Counted from the first letter of the stretch, positions 7,380 through 16,824 are shown. The stretch is 64,000 bases of DNA from Pullilachnospira sp963929535 (GCA_963929535.1 CAWVIZ010000016.1:186001-250000); one strand, 5' to 3'. Notes: generated by a model not told the origin, from the sequence alone. Translations and numbers: made by a program.

Positions 7380-9494
7380 TTATTCTTCCTCCTCCCCGGA
7401 ATACAGCACCACAGCCTCCAGCGGAGAAAGCTCTATGTTCAGCACGCCAGCTTCCACCAGATGCTGGCGCTTCTCAGAGGTGAAGCCCACCGCATTGCTG
7501 TCCAGGATCTGAATCATCCTGGAAGTGGTGGTCCTGGGAATCCCGGCCTCCCACACCGGAATCTCCGCTGAAATGTTGGCATTGTTATTATTAACGATCA
7601 CCACGATCCGTTCCTCATCGGAAAATCTGGCATAGGAAACCAGATTATGCTCCTCCTTCAGAAACTTCAGCGATCCCGTCTTCAGGATCTGGTACTCCCT
7701 GTGCATCGCAATGGCTGTCTTGTAAAACCGGATCAGGGATTTGTCCTCTTTCCCCCAGGGGTATGTCCTCCTGTTGTCCGGATCGGTAAACCCGCAGACG
7801 CCCGCCTCATCTCCGTAATACAGGGTGGGCGCTCCCGGCCAGGTCATCTGCATGATCACGGCCTCCCGCAGCACTGCCTTGTTGACATTTTCCTGCGCAG
7901 CCTGATGCCCAAGCTGGGCCACCCGTCCCACCTTCCCGTTGGTCCTGGTAAGGAAACGGGAATGGTCATGATTATCCAGCTCGTTCATGGCGATCTGCAG
8001 GGACGGAGCAAGGAAACGGGAACCGTTGTACAGCATGGCGTCCCGGAAGCTGGCGGCATTCCCCTTCAGGTCTTCCCGGTACTGATCGCTGTGCTTCTCC
8101 ATTCCCGTCAGGAACCAGGAAACCGGTTCCATAAAGGCATCATAATTCATCACCGTATCCCACTCGTCACCCTTCAGCCAGGAGCTGGCGTCTCCGTAGT
8201 GCTCAGCGATTATGACAGCATTGGGATTAGCCTCCTTAACCACTCTGCGGAACTCTTTCCAGAACAGATGATTGTATCCCGGGCTGTGTCCCAGATCCGC
8301 AGCCACATCCAGTCTCCAGCCATCCACATTATACGGCGGAGACACCCATTTTCTGGCGATATACATGATATACTCCTGCAGCTTGGGGGAGTCCTCATAG
8401 TTCAGCTTGGGCAGGGTATCATGCCCCCACCAGCCGTCATAAAATTCATTGTAGGGCCAGTCGTGCTCATTATTAAATTTGAAAAAGGTGTGGTAGGGAC
8501 TGTCCTGAAAAATATACGCCCCCTTCTCATAACCTTCCTGATTCTCATAGATCCTCTCCCGGTCCAGCCACTTATTAAAGGAACCACAGTGATTAAATAC
8601 GCCGTCCAGGATGATCTTCATCCCTCTCCTGTGGATCTCCTCCACCAGCTCGATCAGCACCTGATTGCTGGCCTCCAGATTCTTCCGGTTAGTCACCCTC
8701 TGGATATAACGGCTGGCATGACTGTTGTCCCGGTCCCCCGGCGCCAGCAGCTCGCCTTCATCCTCCACGATCTTTCCAAAATGCGGATCCACATAGTCGT
8801 AATCCTGGATATCATACTTATGATTGGAAGGAGATACGAAAATAGGGTTCAGGTAAATCACCTCCACCCCCAGCTCCTGCAGATAGTCCAGCTTATCCAT
8901 CACACCCTTGAGATCGCCGCCGTAGAAATTGTTCACATCCATATTCTCCGGCATCTTTCCCCAGTCTGTTACCCGGGTGGTCTGTTCATTGATATAGAAA
9001 TACTCCCCGGTAAGCACATCATTGGACGGGTCCCCGTTGCAGAAGCGGTCCACAAAGATCTGATACATCACCGCCCCCTTGGCCCATCCCGGAGTGCGAA
9101 ATCCCGGCACAATACCAAAGGAATACTGTTCCTGCAGGTCTCTAGTCACTCCCAGCTCATTATAAAAGCAGGTGATCTTTCCGGAACGGATCTCAAAATA
9201 ATAGTGGATCGTCTCCTGTCCCAGTTCGATATTAATGCTGTAATAATCAAAACCGTTCTTGCTTTCTGTCAGAGTCATCTGCTCACGCCTGGCTCCGCTG
9301 ATAAAAAAAACCGCATCCACATTATTTTTCTGTGTCCGGAAGCGGATCGTCACCACATCTCCCGGCTCCGGCTCCTCCGGAATCCGGTACTGGCCCGTCT
9401 CATCGCTGAAAAAAGCCTGTTTATTAAAAATCGGGCGCATATGGGATATATACTGCTGCACCTTCTGGTAATCCATATACTGATCAATATCCAT
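7380..9494 (-). CDS. GH13 alpha-glucan hydrolase (neopullulanase/cyclomaltodextrinase type)
   Basis: The start at 9494 (MDIDQYMDYQ) has an AGGCGG ribosome site and gives 704 residues; the frame stays open 63 bases further up without a better start. Residues about 1-130 form an N-terminal beta-sandwich-like region, followed by the (beta/alpha)8 catalytic domain beginning GAVMYQIFVDRFCNGD. The catalytic set is visible: nucleophile D396 in DGWRLD, acid/base E431 in AEHYGD, and D510 in NHDHSRF. There is no signal peptide, so it should cleave maltodextrin, pullulan or cyclodextrin fragments in the cytoplasm. Exact bond preference cannot be told. It stands alone, with a terminator just upstream and tRNA-Tyr downstream. 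Confidence 0.9.
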   Translation of the reverse strand: MDIDQYMDYQKVQQYISHMRPIFNKQAFFSDETGQYRIPEEPEPGDVVTIRFRTQKNNVDAVFFISGARREQMTLTESKNGFDYYSINIELGQETIHYYFEIRSGKITCFYNELGVTRDLQEQYSFGIVPGFRTPGWAKGAVMYQIFVDRFCNGDPSNDVLTGEYFYINEQTTRVTDWGKMPENMDVNNFYGGDLKGVMDKLDYLQELGVEVIYLNPIFVSPSNHKYDIQDYDYVDPHFGKIVEDEGELLAPGDRDNSHASRYIQRVTNRKNLEASNQVLIELVEEIHRRGMKIILDGVFNHCGSFNKWLDRERIYENQEGYEKGAYIFQDSPYHTFFKFNNEHDWPYNEFYDGWWGHDTLPKLNYEDSPKLQEYIMYIARKWVSPPYNVDGWRLDVAADLGHSPGYNHLFWKEFRRVVKEANPNAVIIAEHYGDASSWLKGDEWDTVMNYDAFMEPVSWFLTGMEKHSDQYREDLKGNAASFRDAMLYNGSRFLAPSLQIAMNELDNHDHSRFLTRTNGKVGRVAQLGHQAAQENVNKAVLREAVIMQMTWPGAPTLYYGDEAGVCGFTDPDNRRTYPWGKEDKSLIRFYKTAIAMHREYQILKTGSLKFLKEEHNLVSYARFSDEERIVVIVNNNNANISAEIPVWEAGIPRTTTSRMIQILDSNAVGFTSEKRQHLVEAGVLNIELSPLEAVVLYSGEEEE

Positions 9495-9572
9495 AATTTT
9501 CCGCCTTTCTGTTTTTCCCTTCCATATTATTCTATCCCATTCCCCTGGGGAATACAACCTTTAATCGAAAGT

Positions 9573-9600
9573 AAAAAAGACAGCTCGCGCTGTCTTTTTT
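9573..9600 (-). terminator. Bidirectional terminator downstream of ftsH
   Basis: Perfect 12-bp stem (AAAAAAGACAGC / GCTGTCTTTTTT) with a TCGC loop. It closes the ftsH transcript. The remaining 9601-9781 is AT-rich with no gene recognised. Confidence 0.88.
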
Positions 9601-9781
9601 GGAGAAGGTATTTCTTCTTATGGGGTGTAGCAAAAACTATATAATGTATTGGGGGGTTTTTACGGTTATTATTATAACCTGGGTCAATCAAAAAGTGTGC
9701 ACAAACCTGATTTTTTTTCCAGGTGATTTTTATCGAATTTTACGGCCTTTCGGGTTCCCCCCTGCCGGTTTCGCCGGAATA

Positions 9782-11614
9782 TTATACAATTTCCTCAGGT
9801 TTCCGGTCAAAAAGCGCCTCGAACTCTTTGTTTCCGATCTTCTCTTTTTCCAGGAGAAGCGCTGCGCAGCTGTGCAGAACGTACTCATACTGGCTGATGA
9901 TCTTTTTTGCCTTGGCGTAGCATTCATCAATAATATTCCTCACCTCATGGTCGATGGCTGCCGCCGTATCCTCGCTGAAGCCTCTGGCATGAGCCAGATC
10001 CCGGCCGATAAATACCTCATCCTGATCGTCACCGTACGCCACCATACCCACGCTTGCGGACATTCCATACTTGGTCACCATAGCTTTGGCAATCTTGGTA
10101 GCCTGCTTGATATCCTGTGACGCTCCGGTGGTGATATCATCAAAAATAAGTTCTTCCGCAATACGTCCTCCCAGACATACCTGGATATGCTCCAGCATCT
10201 TTCCTCTGGTGTTGAACATCTCATCCTTATTGGGCAGCGGCATGGTATAACCGGCCGCTCCCATTCCCGTAGGGATAATGGAGATGGTATACACCGGCTC
10301 CATATGCTCCAGGATATGGAACAGGATCGCATGGCCCGCCTCATGATAGGCGGTGATCCTTTTCTCCTCCTGGGAGATCACCCGGCTTTTCTTCTCTGTT
10401 CCGATTCCCACTTTGATGAAGGATTTCTGAATATCACTCTGGGTAATGTACGCCCTCTTTTCCCTGGCTGCCGCAATAGCCGCCTCATTCAGCAGATTCT
10501 CCAGCTCTGCCCCGGTGAATCCCGCGGTAGTCTGGGCGATCTGCTTCAGATCCACATCATCTCCCAGCGGCTTCCCCTTGGCGTGTACCTGAAGGATCTC
10601 CTCTCTCCCCTTCACATCGGGAGCGCCCACCAGCACCCTCCGGTCGAACCGGCCGGGACGCAGGATCGCAGGATCCAGGATATCCACCCGGTTTGTGGCC
10701 GCCATCACGATGATCCCTTCATTGACACCGAATCCGTCCATCTCCACCAGAAGCTGGTTCAGTGTCTGCTCTCTCTCATCATGGCCGCCGCCCATGCCGG
10801 TGCCCCTTCTTCTGGCTACGGCATCGATCTCGTCAATAAAAATGATACAGGGACGGTGTCTTTTCCCTTCCTCAAACAGATCACGGACACGGGACGCTCC
10901 CACGCCTACAAACATTTCCACAAAATCTGACCCCGAGATGGAGAAGAAGGGAACTCCTGCCTCCCCCGCCACTGCCTTGGCCATCAGAGTCTTTCCCGTT
11001 CCCGGAGGGCCCACCAGAAGCACACCCTTGGGGATCCGGGCCCCCACCTGGTTATACTTCTGAGGATGCTTGAGGAAATCCACGATCTCCTGCAGATCCT
11101 CCTTTTCTTCCTCCAGACCGGCCACATTGCCGAAATTGATCTTCTTATCCGCATCGGTGGACATCCTGGCGCGGCTCTTTCCGAAATTCATCATCTTTCC
11201 GTTATTTCCGCCGCCTCCCATGGAGCGTCCCAGGATCGCAAACAGAAGAATCACCATGATGCCTATGGAGATCAGGGGCAGCACCAGCGTGGTCAGCTTA
11301 CTCTCCTGAGGCACATTGGTATAGGAGTAGGGAACATCCTGCTGCCGAAGCTCCGTTTCAATCTCTGTCACATCGCTGACATAGAAGCTCTCCTGCTCTC
11401 CCGTCTCCAGCAGGAGCACCACCTCACCGGTGGGTACCTGGCTGTTGGGATGGATCACCGCGCGGACCACCTGTCCATCAGACAGCGCCTCCTCAAACTG
11501 CTGGTAGGTGTAGCTTCCGTTACCCTGCATACTCATGGACAGGTAGTTGAATGCCAGCACCACCACAGCCACCAGCGCTACCCAGATCCATATTCCTTTC
11601 GTCTGTCTTCTCAC
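9782..11614 (-). CDS. ftsH: ATP-dependent zinc metalloprotease FtsH
   Basis: The 610-residue membrane-anchored AAA+ protease removes misfolded membrane proteins and short-lived regulators. Two transmembrane segments (about 8-25 and 106-128) flank an extracytoplasmic domain. The AAA module has Walker A GPPGTGKT (202-209), Walker B IIFIDEID (about 257-264) and an SRH arginine in RPGRFDRR. The zinc protease motif is HEAGH (424-428), with the third ligand in the later DIKQATKIA region. Length is typical. It is the last gene of the tilS-hpt-ftsH group, 21 bases after hpt, the same order as in Bacillus subtilis. Confidence 0.98.
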   Translation of the reverse strand: MRRQTKGIWIWVALVAVVVLAFNYLSMSMQGNGSYTYQQFEEALSDGQVVRAVIHPNSQVPTGEVVLLLETGEQESFYVSDVTEIETELRQQDVPYSYTNVPQESKLTTLVLPLISIGIMVILLFAILGRSMGGGGNNGKMMNFGKSRARMSTDADKKINFGNVAGLEEEKEDLQEIVDFLKHPQKYNQVGARIPKGVLLVGPPGTGKTLMAKAVAGEAGVPFFSISGSDFVEMFVGVGASRVRDLFEEGKRHRPCIIFIDEIDAVARRRGTGMGGGHDEREQTLNQLLVEMDGFGVNEGIIVMAATNRVDILDPAILRPGRFDRRVLVGAPDVKGREEILQVHAKGKPLGDDVDLKQIAQTTAGFTGAELENLLNEAAIAAAREKRAYITQSDIQKSFIKVGIGTEKKSRVISQEEKRITAYHEAGHAILFHILEHMEPVYTISIIPTGMGAAGYTMPLPNKDEMFNTRGKMLEHIQVCLGGRIAEELIFDDITTGASQDIKQATKIAKAMVTKYGMSASVGMVAYGDDQDEVFIGRDLAHARGFSEDTAAAIDHEVRNIIDECYAKAKKIISQYEYVLHSCAALLLEKEKIGNKEFEALFDRKPEEIV

Positions 11615-11635
11615 TGCTAGAATCTCCTTTCAAGC

Positions 11636-12163
11636 CTACGCTTCCGGCTCAATCACTCCCACATACGGGAGATTTCTGTATTTCTGGGCATAATCCAGAC
11701 CGTATCCCACAACAAATTCGTCCGGAATATTAAAGCATACATAATCCACCTTCACATCCTTCACCCGGCGCTCCGGTTTGTCCAGAAGCGTACACAGGCG
11801 GAGGCTGGCCGGGCGGCGCTGCTTCAGGATCTCGATCAGATAACTGAGCGTTCTTCCGGAATCAATGATATCCTCCACGATCAGAACATCCTTTCCCTCC
11901 AGCGGCTCATCCAGATCCTTGATGATCTTCACCACACCGCTTGACTTTGTATCATCCCCATAGCTGGACACGGACATAAAATCCAGGGTCACCGGAACCG
12001 TGATCCTCTTGGCCAGCTCGCAGGCAAAAAACACACTGCCCTTCAGCACACATATCATATGCACGCATTTTCCCTGATAGTCCCTGCTGATCGCAGCACC
12101 GATCTCCTCAATTTTCCGGTTCACCTCTTCCTCACTCAGCAGAACCCTGATCTTGTCGCTCAT
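11636..12163 (-). CDS. hpt: Hypoxanthine phosphoribosyltransferase
   Basis: The 175-residue purine salvage enzyme joins hypoxanthine or guanine to PRPP to make IMP or GMP in the cytoplasm. The PRPP-binding motif is VLIVEDIIDSGRTLSYL (about 94-110), and the flexible loop region LDFMSVSSYGDDTKSSG precedes it. The C-terminal DYVCFNIPDEFVVGYGLDY is the usual base-binding end. The ATG at 12163 lies inside the 3' end of tilS (32-base overlap), so the two are translationally linked. Confidence 0.96.
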   Translation of the reverse strand: MSDKIRVLLSEEEVNRKIEEIGAAISRDYQGKCVHMICVLKGSVFFACELAKRITVPVTLDFMSVSSYGDDTKSSGVVKIIKDLDEPLEGKDVLIVEDIIDSGRTLSYLIEILKQRRPASLRLCTLLDKPERRVKDVKVDYVCFNIPDEFVVGYGLDYAQKYRNLPYVGVIEPEA

Positions 12164-13643
12164 AGATTTTTCCTCCCTTTATCTGAATGTACAGTACCCT
12201 TTGGGTTTCTTCCTTCACCTTGTACCTCTCGCTGATCCTTCCTCCAATGATCCAGAGGATCTCCGATCCCGCGGCCAGCAGCCACAGACTGTCCCGTTCC
12301 TTTTGAGGGACCTTGCAGTCGATCAGATAGTCCTTCAGCTTTTTTCCTCCCAGCGGATGGGGGGCAAAACGGTCTCCCGGCCTTCTGTGACGGATCCGGA
12401 GGCACTGGTCTATTTTATCATAATCCAGCCATTTCGTATACGTCTTTTCTTCAATTCGGCCAAATTCATTGGACCGTATTTCACAGCAAATCTCATACTC
12501 TCCCATCCGGAGCGTCCCGGGAACCGGAAGCATCCGGCCCTCCGGATCCTCTGAAGCCGGAAGCAGAAACGCCTGTGCCGGCTCGGTATCCCGGGTTCCT
12601 TCTTCCCGCTCCGTTTTCCCGGATACGGGGCCTTCCAAAGCCCTGCCCCCGGCTTCCCCCTCTCTCCGGCTTCCGATCCAGATACCGTTATATTCCCGGA
12701 TGGCCCGGACTCCCCGGGGCAGGCACACAAACTTTCCCACCTGTTTTTCCCACAGGCTGTCTGCCGCCTCCACATGCGCTCTGGTGATATCCCGGGCGCT
12801 CCCCGCCTCCCGGGCAATCACGGTATGCAGCATCCTTTTTCGCAGGATGGCAGGCTTCTGAAGACATCCCTGCTCCAGAAAAGTCCCTCCCTTCTGTTTT
12901 TTTGCCAGCTCCTTCAGGCACTCCTCTGTCAGCTCCTCCGCCAGCTCCTCCAGCTCCCACAGTTCACCGGCCGTATCCGCCATATGATTTACCGCCTCCG
13001 GATTGATCTCCTTAACAAGATAATCTGCCACATGATGCCGGATCTTATTCCTGGTAAAGTGATCATCCAGATTGGAGCTGTCTGTCTGCCAGACGATCCC
13101 CTTTTCCCCCAGCCACGCTTCGATCTCCCGCCGGCTTACGCACAGAAGCGGCCGGATCCTGTTCCCGCTCACCGGCCGGATACCGCACAGGCCCGCGATC
13201 CCGGTCCCCCGGGCCAGATGGTAGAGCATGGTTTCAGCCAGGTCATCTCTGTGGTGGGCCAGCGCCACCTTTTCATATCCTTCCCGGCGGCAGATCCGGG
13301 CAAACGCCCGGTATCGGGCTCTTCTTCCCGCTTCCTCCAGGGAAATCTTCTCCCTGGCAGCCAGCTCCCCCACCGGAACGGACACCGGAAAAAAGGGGAT
13401 CCCCGCATCCCGGCACAGAAGCCTGGAAAATTCCTGATCCCTGCAGGCCTCATCCCCCCGCAGATTATGGTTCACATGGACCGCCGCCAGCCTGAACGGG
13501 ATCTTTTTCTGCAGCTCTTTCAGCACAAAAAGGAGGCAGACAGAATCCGCACCTCCTGACAATCCCAGAACGATCCCATCCCCGGGGCAGATCATTCCGT
13601 ACCGGCCCGCAAAGGCCTCCACCTGTTCTTCCAACCGCCGCAT
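12132..13643 (-). CDS. tilS: tRNA(Ile)-lysidine synthetase
   Basis: TilS attaches lysine to C34 of the tRNA-Ile that reads AUA, using ATP. With the start at 13643 (MRRLEEQ) the product has 503 residues; an AAGGAGG site lies 10 bases upstream, whereas in-frame ATG 13652 and GTG 13694 have worse spacing. The ATP-pyrophosphatase P-loop is SGGADS (29-34) in VLGLSGGADSVCLLF. VNHNLRG, ALAHHRDDLAETML and TRNKIRH are standard TilS_N motifs, and RHRRPGDRF...KKLKDYLID marks the C-terminal TilS_C domain. A variable, charged stretch (about 320-385) separates the domains. Confidence 0.95.
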   Translation of the reverse strand: MRRLEEQVEAFAGRYGMICPGDGIVLGLSGGADSVCLLFVLKELQKKIPFRLAAVHVNHNLRGDEACRDQEFSRLLCRDAGIPFFPVSVPVGELAAREKISLEEAGRRARYRAFARICRREGYEKVALAHHRDDLAETMLYHLARGTGIAGLCGIRPVSGNRIRPLLCVSRREIEAWLGEKGIVWQTDSSNLDDHFTRNKIRHHVADYLVKEINPEAVNHMADTAGELWELEELAEELTEECLKELAKKQKGGTFLEQGCLQKPAILRKRMLHTVIAREAGSARDITRAHVEAADSLWEKQVGKFVCLPRGVRAIREYNGIWIGSRREGEAGGRALEGPVSGKTEREEGTRDTEPAQAFLLPASEDPEGRMLPVPGTLRMGEYEICCEIRSNEFGRIEEKTYTKWLDYDKIDQCLRIRHRRPGDRFAPHPLGGKKLKDYLIDCKVPQKERDSLWLLAAGSEILWIIGGRISERYKVKEETQRVLYIQIKGGKIYERQDQGSAE

Positions 13644-13681
13644 CCCGGCCATTCCTCCTTCTGTTTCTCCATTCGCATTCC

Positions 13682-15160
13682 CTATTTTTTCCACATTCCC
13701 GCCACCAGAACGGTCATATCATCCAGTGCCCGGTAATTGCTGTAGCTCAATACCTTTTCCAGTATGTACCTTCCCAGTTCCCGGGGCATCTCCTCCTGAG
13801 CCTGCAGGATGATCTCCTTCATGGTCTCCTCCTGCCGCTTTTGGGGAAGGGCATCCAGCACTCCATCGGTCACCATCACCAGATAATCCCCGTCATACAG
13901 CTTCTTGGAGGTTTTCTCAAAATCCAGCTGCTGCACCAGTCCCGCCGCCAGACTGGTGGAGGTTATGGTTTCCACCCAGTTGGACCGCCGGATAAATGTG
14001 GTGGCCGCTCCGGCCTTTAAAAATTCGCAGATTCCCGTATACAGATCCAGGGAGCACACATCCACGCTGGAAAACATCCCGTTCTTCCGCTGGAGCACCA
14101 GCGCGGAATTCACCATTCTGGCCGCTGTCTCCCTGGAAAATCCGGAAGTGACGAACTCCTCCAGCAGCTCCACCACCGTCTCGCTCTCCCGGCAGGCCTC
14201 CACCCCGGATCCCATACCATCCGACAGACACATTACAAACTGCTCGTCCGTACAGGCACAGGCGTAATTATCCCCGGATACCGTCTCCCTCTCCTTGGTC
14301 ACCCGGGCCACCCCGTACAGCACCTTGTAGTTCACATCCTCTGTAAACAGCACCGTGCGCATCTCATTTCCCAGCACCGCCCTGCTCTCCCTGGAGGGAG
14401 CCATGGCACAGCCGCATACCTGGGAAAGCTGCCGGGCCACCTCCCGCATGGTAACGCACTGTCCTCCCCGGGTTCTCATGGTGAGAAAAATCCTCCACTT
14501 TTCATCCGGGCGGGACAGCATCCACACCTGCTTAACCAGGATATGCTGCTTCTGAAGCTGTTTTCTGATCTTCTCCTCCATCACCGTGGGCACGCTGCAG
14601 ATACTGCTCACATCCCCTGAGATCCTCTGGATCAGACGGGCCACCTCCCCAAGCTGCTCCGCCACTGCCAGCCGGTTTTCGATCAGACGGTTCCTGTACA
14701 GAAGTTCTTCCCTGGCCTCAAAAAAGCCGCGCCGCAGCGCATCGGTAAACCGGGCCGCCTGACTGCACTCCCCGATCCAGTCCGCCTGAGCCCGCAGAAG
14801 CTTCTCCTGATCCCCCTCCTCCACCACCTGCAGAAGCTGATACGCTTTCTGATACGTCTGAAATTCCCGTTCTCCCCAGCAGATATCCCTTCCCGGGCAG
14901 TTCTCACAGATCTCCCTCTTCACTCCGGAAAAGATCTCCTGCACCTCCGCCTGGGTCAGCTGCTCCTGGTACCCCGGCATCTGGTAAAACGTATGGGCCA
15001 GCCGCTGAAAGGAGCGGGCATATCTCTCGATCTTCTCCTTCTGAGGGTAAGCGTCGTACACCGGCTTTCCCTTTTTTCTGTCCGTGAAAATAACTTTTGC
15101 CATGTCCCGGACAATCAGTACAGCACTGACGGCGAGCATGGCAATCATCCACATCTGCAT
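13682..15160 (-). CDS. spoIIE: Short SpoIIE-type PP2C phosphatase
   Basis: SpoIIE dephosphorylates SpoIIAA and so releases sigma-F in the forespore. The C-terminal PP2C domain is clear: TVSGDNYACACTDE, MCLSDGMGSGVEACRES and LVMVTDGVLDALP, ending DDMTVLVAGMW. The protein has only 492 residues, with one hydrophobic N-terminal segment (MWMIAMLAVSAVLIV, about 3-17). Classical SpoIIE is about 800 residues with some ten transmembrane helices. The region upstream (15161-15307) encodes no further helices, so this is a compact form, not a mis-called start. A Cys cluster (CENCPGRDICW, about 85-95) is present. Its place between divIC and tilS matches Bacillus. Confidence 0.9.
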   Translation of the reverse strand: MQMWMIAMLAVSAVLIVRDMAKVIFTDRKKGKPVYDAYPQKEKIERYARSFQRLAHTFYQMPGYQEQLTQAEVQEIFSGVKREICENCPGRDICWGEREFQTYQKAYQLLQVVEEGDQEKLLRAQADWIGECSQAARFTDALRRGFFEAREELLYRNRLIENRLAVAEQLGEVARLIQRISGDVSSICSVPTVMEEKIRKQLQKQHILVKQVWMLSRPDEKWRIFLTMRTRGGQCVTMREVARQLSQVCGCAMAPSRESRAVLGNEMRTVLFTEDVNYKVLYGVARVTKERETVSGDNYACACTDEQFVMCLSDGMGSGVEACRESETVVELLEEFVTSGFSRETAARMVNSALVLQRKNGMFSSVDVCSLDLYTGICEFLKAGAATTFIRRSNWVETITSTSLAAGLVQQLDFEKTSKKLYDGDYLVMVTDGVLDALPQKRQEETMKEIILQAQEEMPRELGRYILEKVLSYSNYRALDDMTVLVAGMWKK

Positions 15161-15307
15161 CCATCCATGACCCCCTTATCTTCCTGCCGGAGCTCTTGCC
15201 TCCGGGCTCTCTTAAAGGAGTATTATAGATGCCTCTGTCTGAAAAACTTGTCAAATATACCGGGCCGGTCCCAAAAACTTTTAGACAAAATCCGAAACAC
15301 GGCCCGT

Positions 15308-15643
15308 TTAATCCACTTCCTTGAAAATGATCTCGTTATCCTTCACCAGACCAATCTTTTCCTTTGCGATCTTCTCAATATATTCATCGCTCTGCATATA
15401 TTCTTCCAGATCCTGGATCTCCTGCGTTCTGGCTTCCTCAGCCTCGGTCTGCTCCTCCAGCTCCGCTTTTCTCTGGTTATTCTCCCTGATCTTCTGCTGA
15501 AGGGACTGTCCCTGTACCATCAGCACCACCACCAGCATGGTCACCACGGCGCTGATGCCGATCATAGCGGCCTTGTTTGCCGATGCCCTTTTTCCCGCTT
15601 TTCCCTGGGGCTTTCTCCTTCCGGATCTCTTTTTTCCTGCCAT
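15308..15643 (-). CDS. divIC: Septum formation initiator DivIC/FtsL-like
   Basis: The 111-residue bitopic division protein has a basic N-terminus, one transmembrane segment (about 27-44, IGISAVVTMLVVVLMV) and an extracellular coiled coil (about 45-80, rich in Q, E and R heptads). It ends with the YIEKIAKEKIGLVKDNEIIF motif typical of DivIC. It works with DivIB and FtsL in the divisome. The start at 15643 has a GAGGAG site 7 bases away. Its first 167 bases overlap the 3' end of the yabQ frame, which is unusually long. Confidence 0.93.
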   Translation of the reverse strand: MAGKKRSGRRKPQGKAGKRASANKAAMIGISAVVTMLVVVLMVQGQSLQQKIRENNQRKAELEEQTEAEEARTQEIQDLEEYMQSDEYIEKIAKEKIGLVKDNEIIFKEVD

Positions 15644-16088
15644 ACCTGTCTCCTCTATGCCAAAGAACCTTCTTTTTCCATCTGTGTTCTGCCTGCCGAA
15701 ACCGGCCGCATAAGAAAATTTTACATCGCATAGTCCAAAATTTCAACCTTTTTAGCAAAATAAGTAGTTTTCCCACGGGAATTCCCAAAAGTTTCGACAG
15801 GTATTTTACCGAATATTCGCTGAGAGACCAGTGCCAGGCCGCCATTCCGGCCGCCGCCCCCAGAAGGAAATATCCTCTGAGCGCCCCCTCGTTCTCCTGG
15901 AACACTCTGGAAAACAGATACAGTCCGCTCCCCACCCAGAAAAAGAAGTCCTCCACCCCCACCGCCGCCGGACTGTGAGGAACCACTCTGCGAAAGATCC
16001 GCAGTCCGTCGTAAACCATCAGGAGAAACGCGCCGCACCACAGGGATTTCATGAAAAGTGTCAGCTCATTTCCCATATATCCGCTCAT
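15477..16088 (-). CDS. yabQ: Spore cortex protein YabQ
   Basis: YabQ is a membrane protein needed for spore cortex formation in Bacillus. The first 110 residues contain hydrophobic helices (LTLFMKSLWCGAFLLMVYDGLRIFRRV, then VEDFFFWVGSGLYLFSRV and YFLLGAAAGMAAW), the family pattern. After about residue 145 the frame runs into divIC in another register and becomes a basic, glycine-rich tail (GKKGIGKQGRYDRHQRRGDH). That tail is probably read-through with little function; a typical YabQ would end near residue 130-150. The start follows yabP by one base. Confidence 0.85.
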   Translation of the reverse strand: MSGYMGNELTLFMKSLWCGAFLLMVYDGLRIFRRVVPHSPAAVGVEDFFFWVGSGLYLFSRVFQENEGALRGYFLLGAAAGMAAWHWSLSEYSVKYLSKLLGIPVGKLLILLKRLKFWTMRCKIFLCGRFRQAEHRWKKKVLWHRGDRYGRKKEIRKEKAPGKSGKKGIGKQGRYDRHQRRGDHAGGGADGTGTVPSAEDQGE

Positions 16089-16089
16089 G

Positions 16090-16371
16090 CTACTGAAACA
16101 GCCGTTTTACCAGGCTGCCCCTCTGACGTTTCCTGTATGCGCCTCCTTCTGTATATACCAGGCTGTTCACTGTCCCCTCCACATCCACCTCCCCGCTCTG
16201 GAGCTGCAGACGGCTTACATGAAGCTGGGTTCCCTGGACAGTCAGCATTCCCCTGGTGGTTTCCAGCACGATCTGCGTGTCATTAAAGGAAAGGACGTCC
16301 ACCACTCCCGTAATGGTGCCCTTTTCCCTCTCCATTATCTGCATCTGATGGGTTTTCCCGTTTTCTTCCAT
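16090..16371 (-). CDS. yabP: Sporulation protein YabP
   Basis: YabP is a small soluble protein expressed in the mother cell and needed, with YabQ, for cortex assembly in Bacillus. The start at 16371 (MEENGKTHQ) gives 93 residues and has GGAGGGG six bases upstream; an in-frame ATG 15 bases earlier overlaps that site and is less likely. The central VDVLSFNDTQIVLETTRGMLTVQG and LQLQSGEVDVEGTVNSLVY strands match the YabP/YqfC fold. It is followed at once by yabQ. Confidence 0.92.
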   Translation of the reverse strand: MEENGKTHQMQIMEREKGTITGVVDVLSFNDTQIVLETTRGMLTVQGTQLHVSRLQLQSGEVDVEGTVNSLVYTEGGAYRKRQRGSLVKRLFQ

Positions 16372-16581
16372 AAAAATCCCCTCCATATTATGCGCCTATA
16401 GCAATTATATGGAGGGAGTTTACCAGGTATGTTAATTTCCGCTGCTCTTCCCGCAATCCCGAACGTACGAAAGCCGGAACACTGCTGCTGCAGCGCTCCG
16501 GCTTTCCTTCCCATTCGTCATTTTTTTCGCAGCCCTTCAAAACTGTACCTCTTTCCCGCAGTTCTGAATGGCTGCCATATT

Positions 16582-16821
16582 TTACAGATACCGGTACAGT
16601 TCCTGAGCCTCGTCCTTCTTCACAGTCTCCTGCACGTTCAGAACCTCCACCTTCACGTTCCTGGTTCCAAACTGAATCTCCAGCACGTCCCCTGCCTTTA
16701 CCTGGGCGGAGGCTTTGGCCGGCCGGTCGTTGATCAGAACACGGCCTGCATCGCAGGCTTCATTTGCAACGGTTCTCCGCTTGATCAGGCGGGAAACCTT
16801 CAGATATTTGTCCAGTCTCAT
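16582..16821 (-). CDS. rqcP: S4-domain RNA-binding protein RqcP (YabO)
   Basis: The 79-residue protein is almost entirely one S4 domain, beginning MRLDKYLKVSRLIKRRT and containing ANEACDAGRVLINDRPAKAS. RqcP binds obstructed large ribosomal subunits and supports poly-alanine tailing with RqcH during ribosome quality control. It sits three bases after hup, in the same neighbourhood as Bacillus yabO. Confidence 0.93.
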   Translation of the reverse strand: MRLDKYLKVSRLIKRRTVANEACDAGRVLINDRPAKASAQVKAGDVLEIQFGTRNVKVEVLNVQETVKKDEAQELYRYL

Positions 16822-16824
16822 CTT

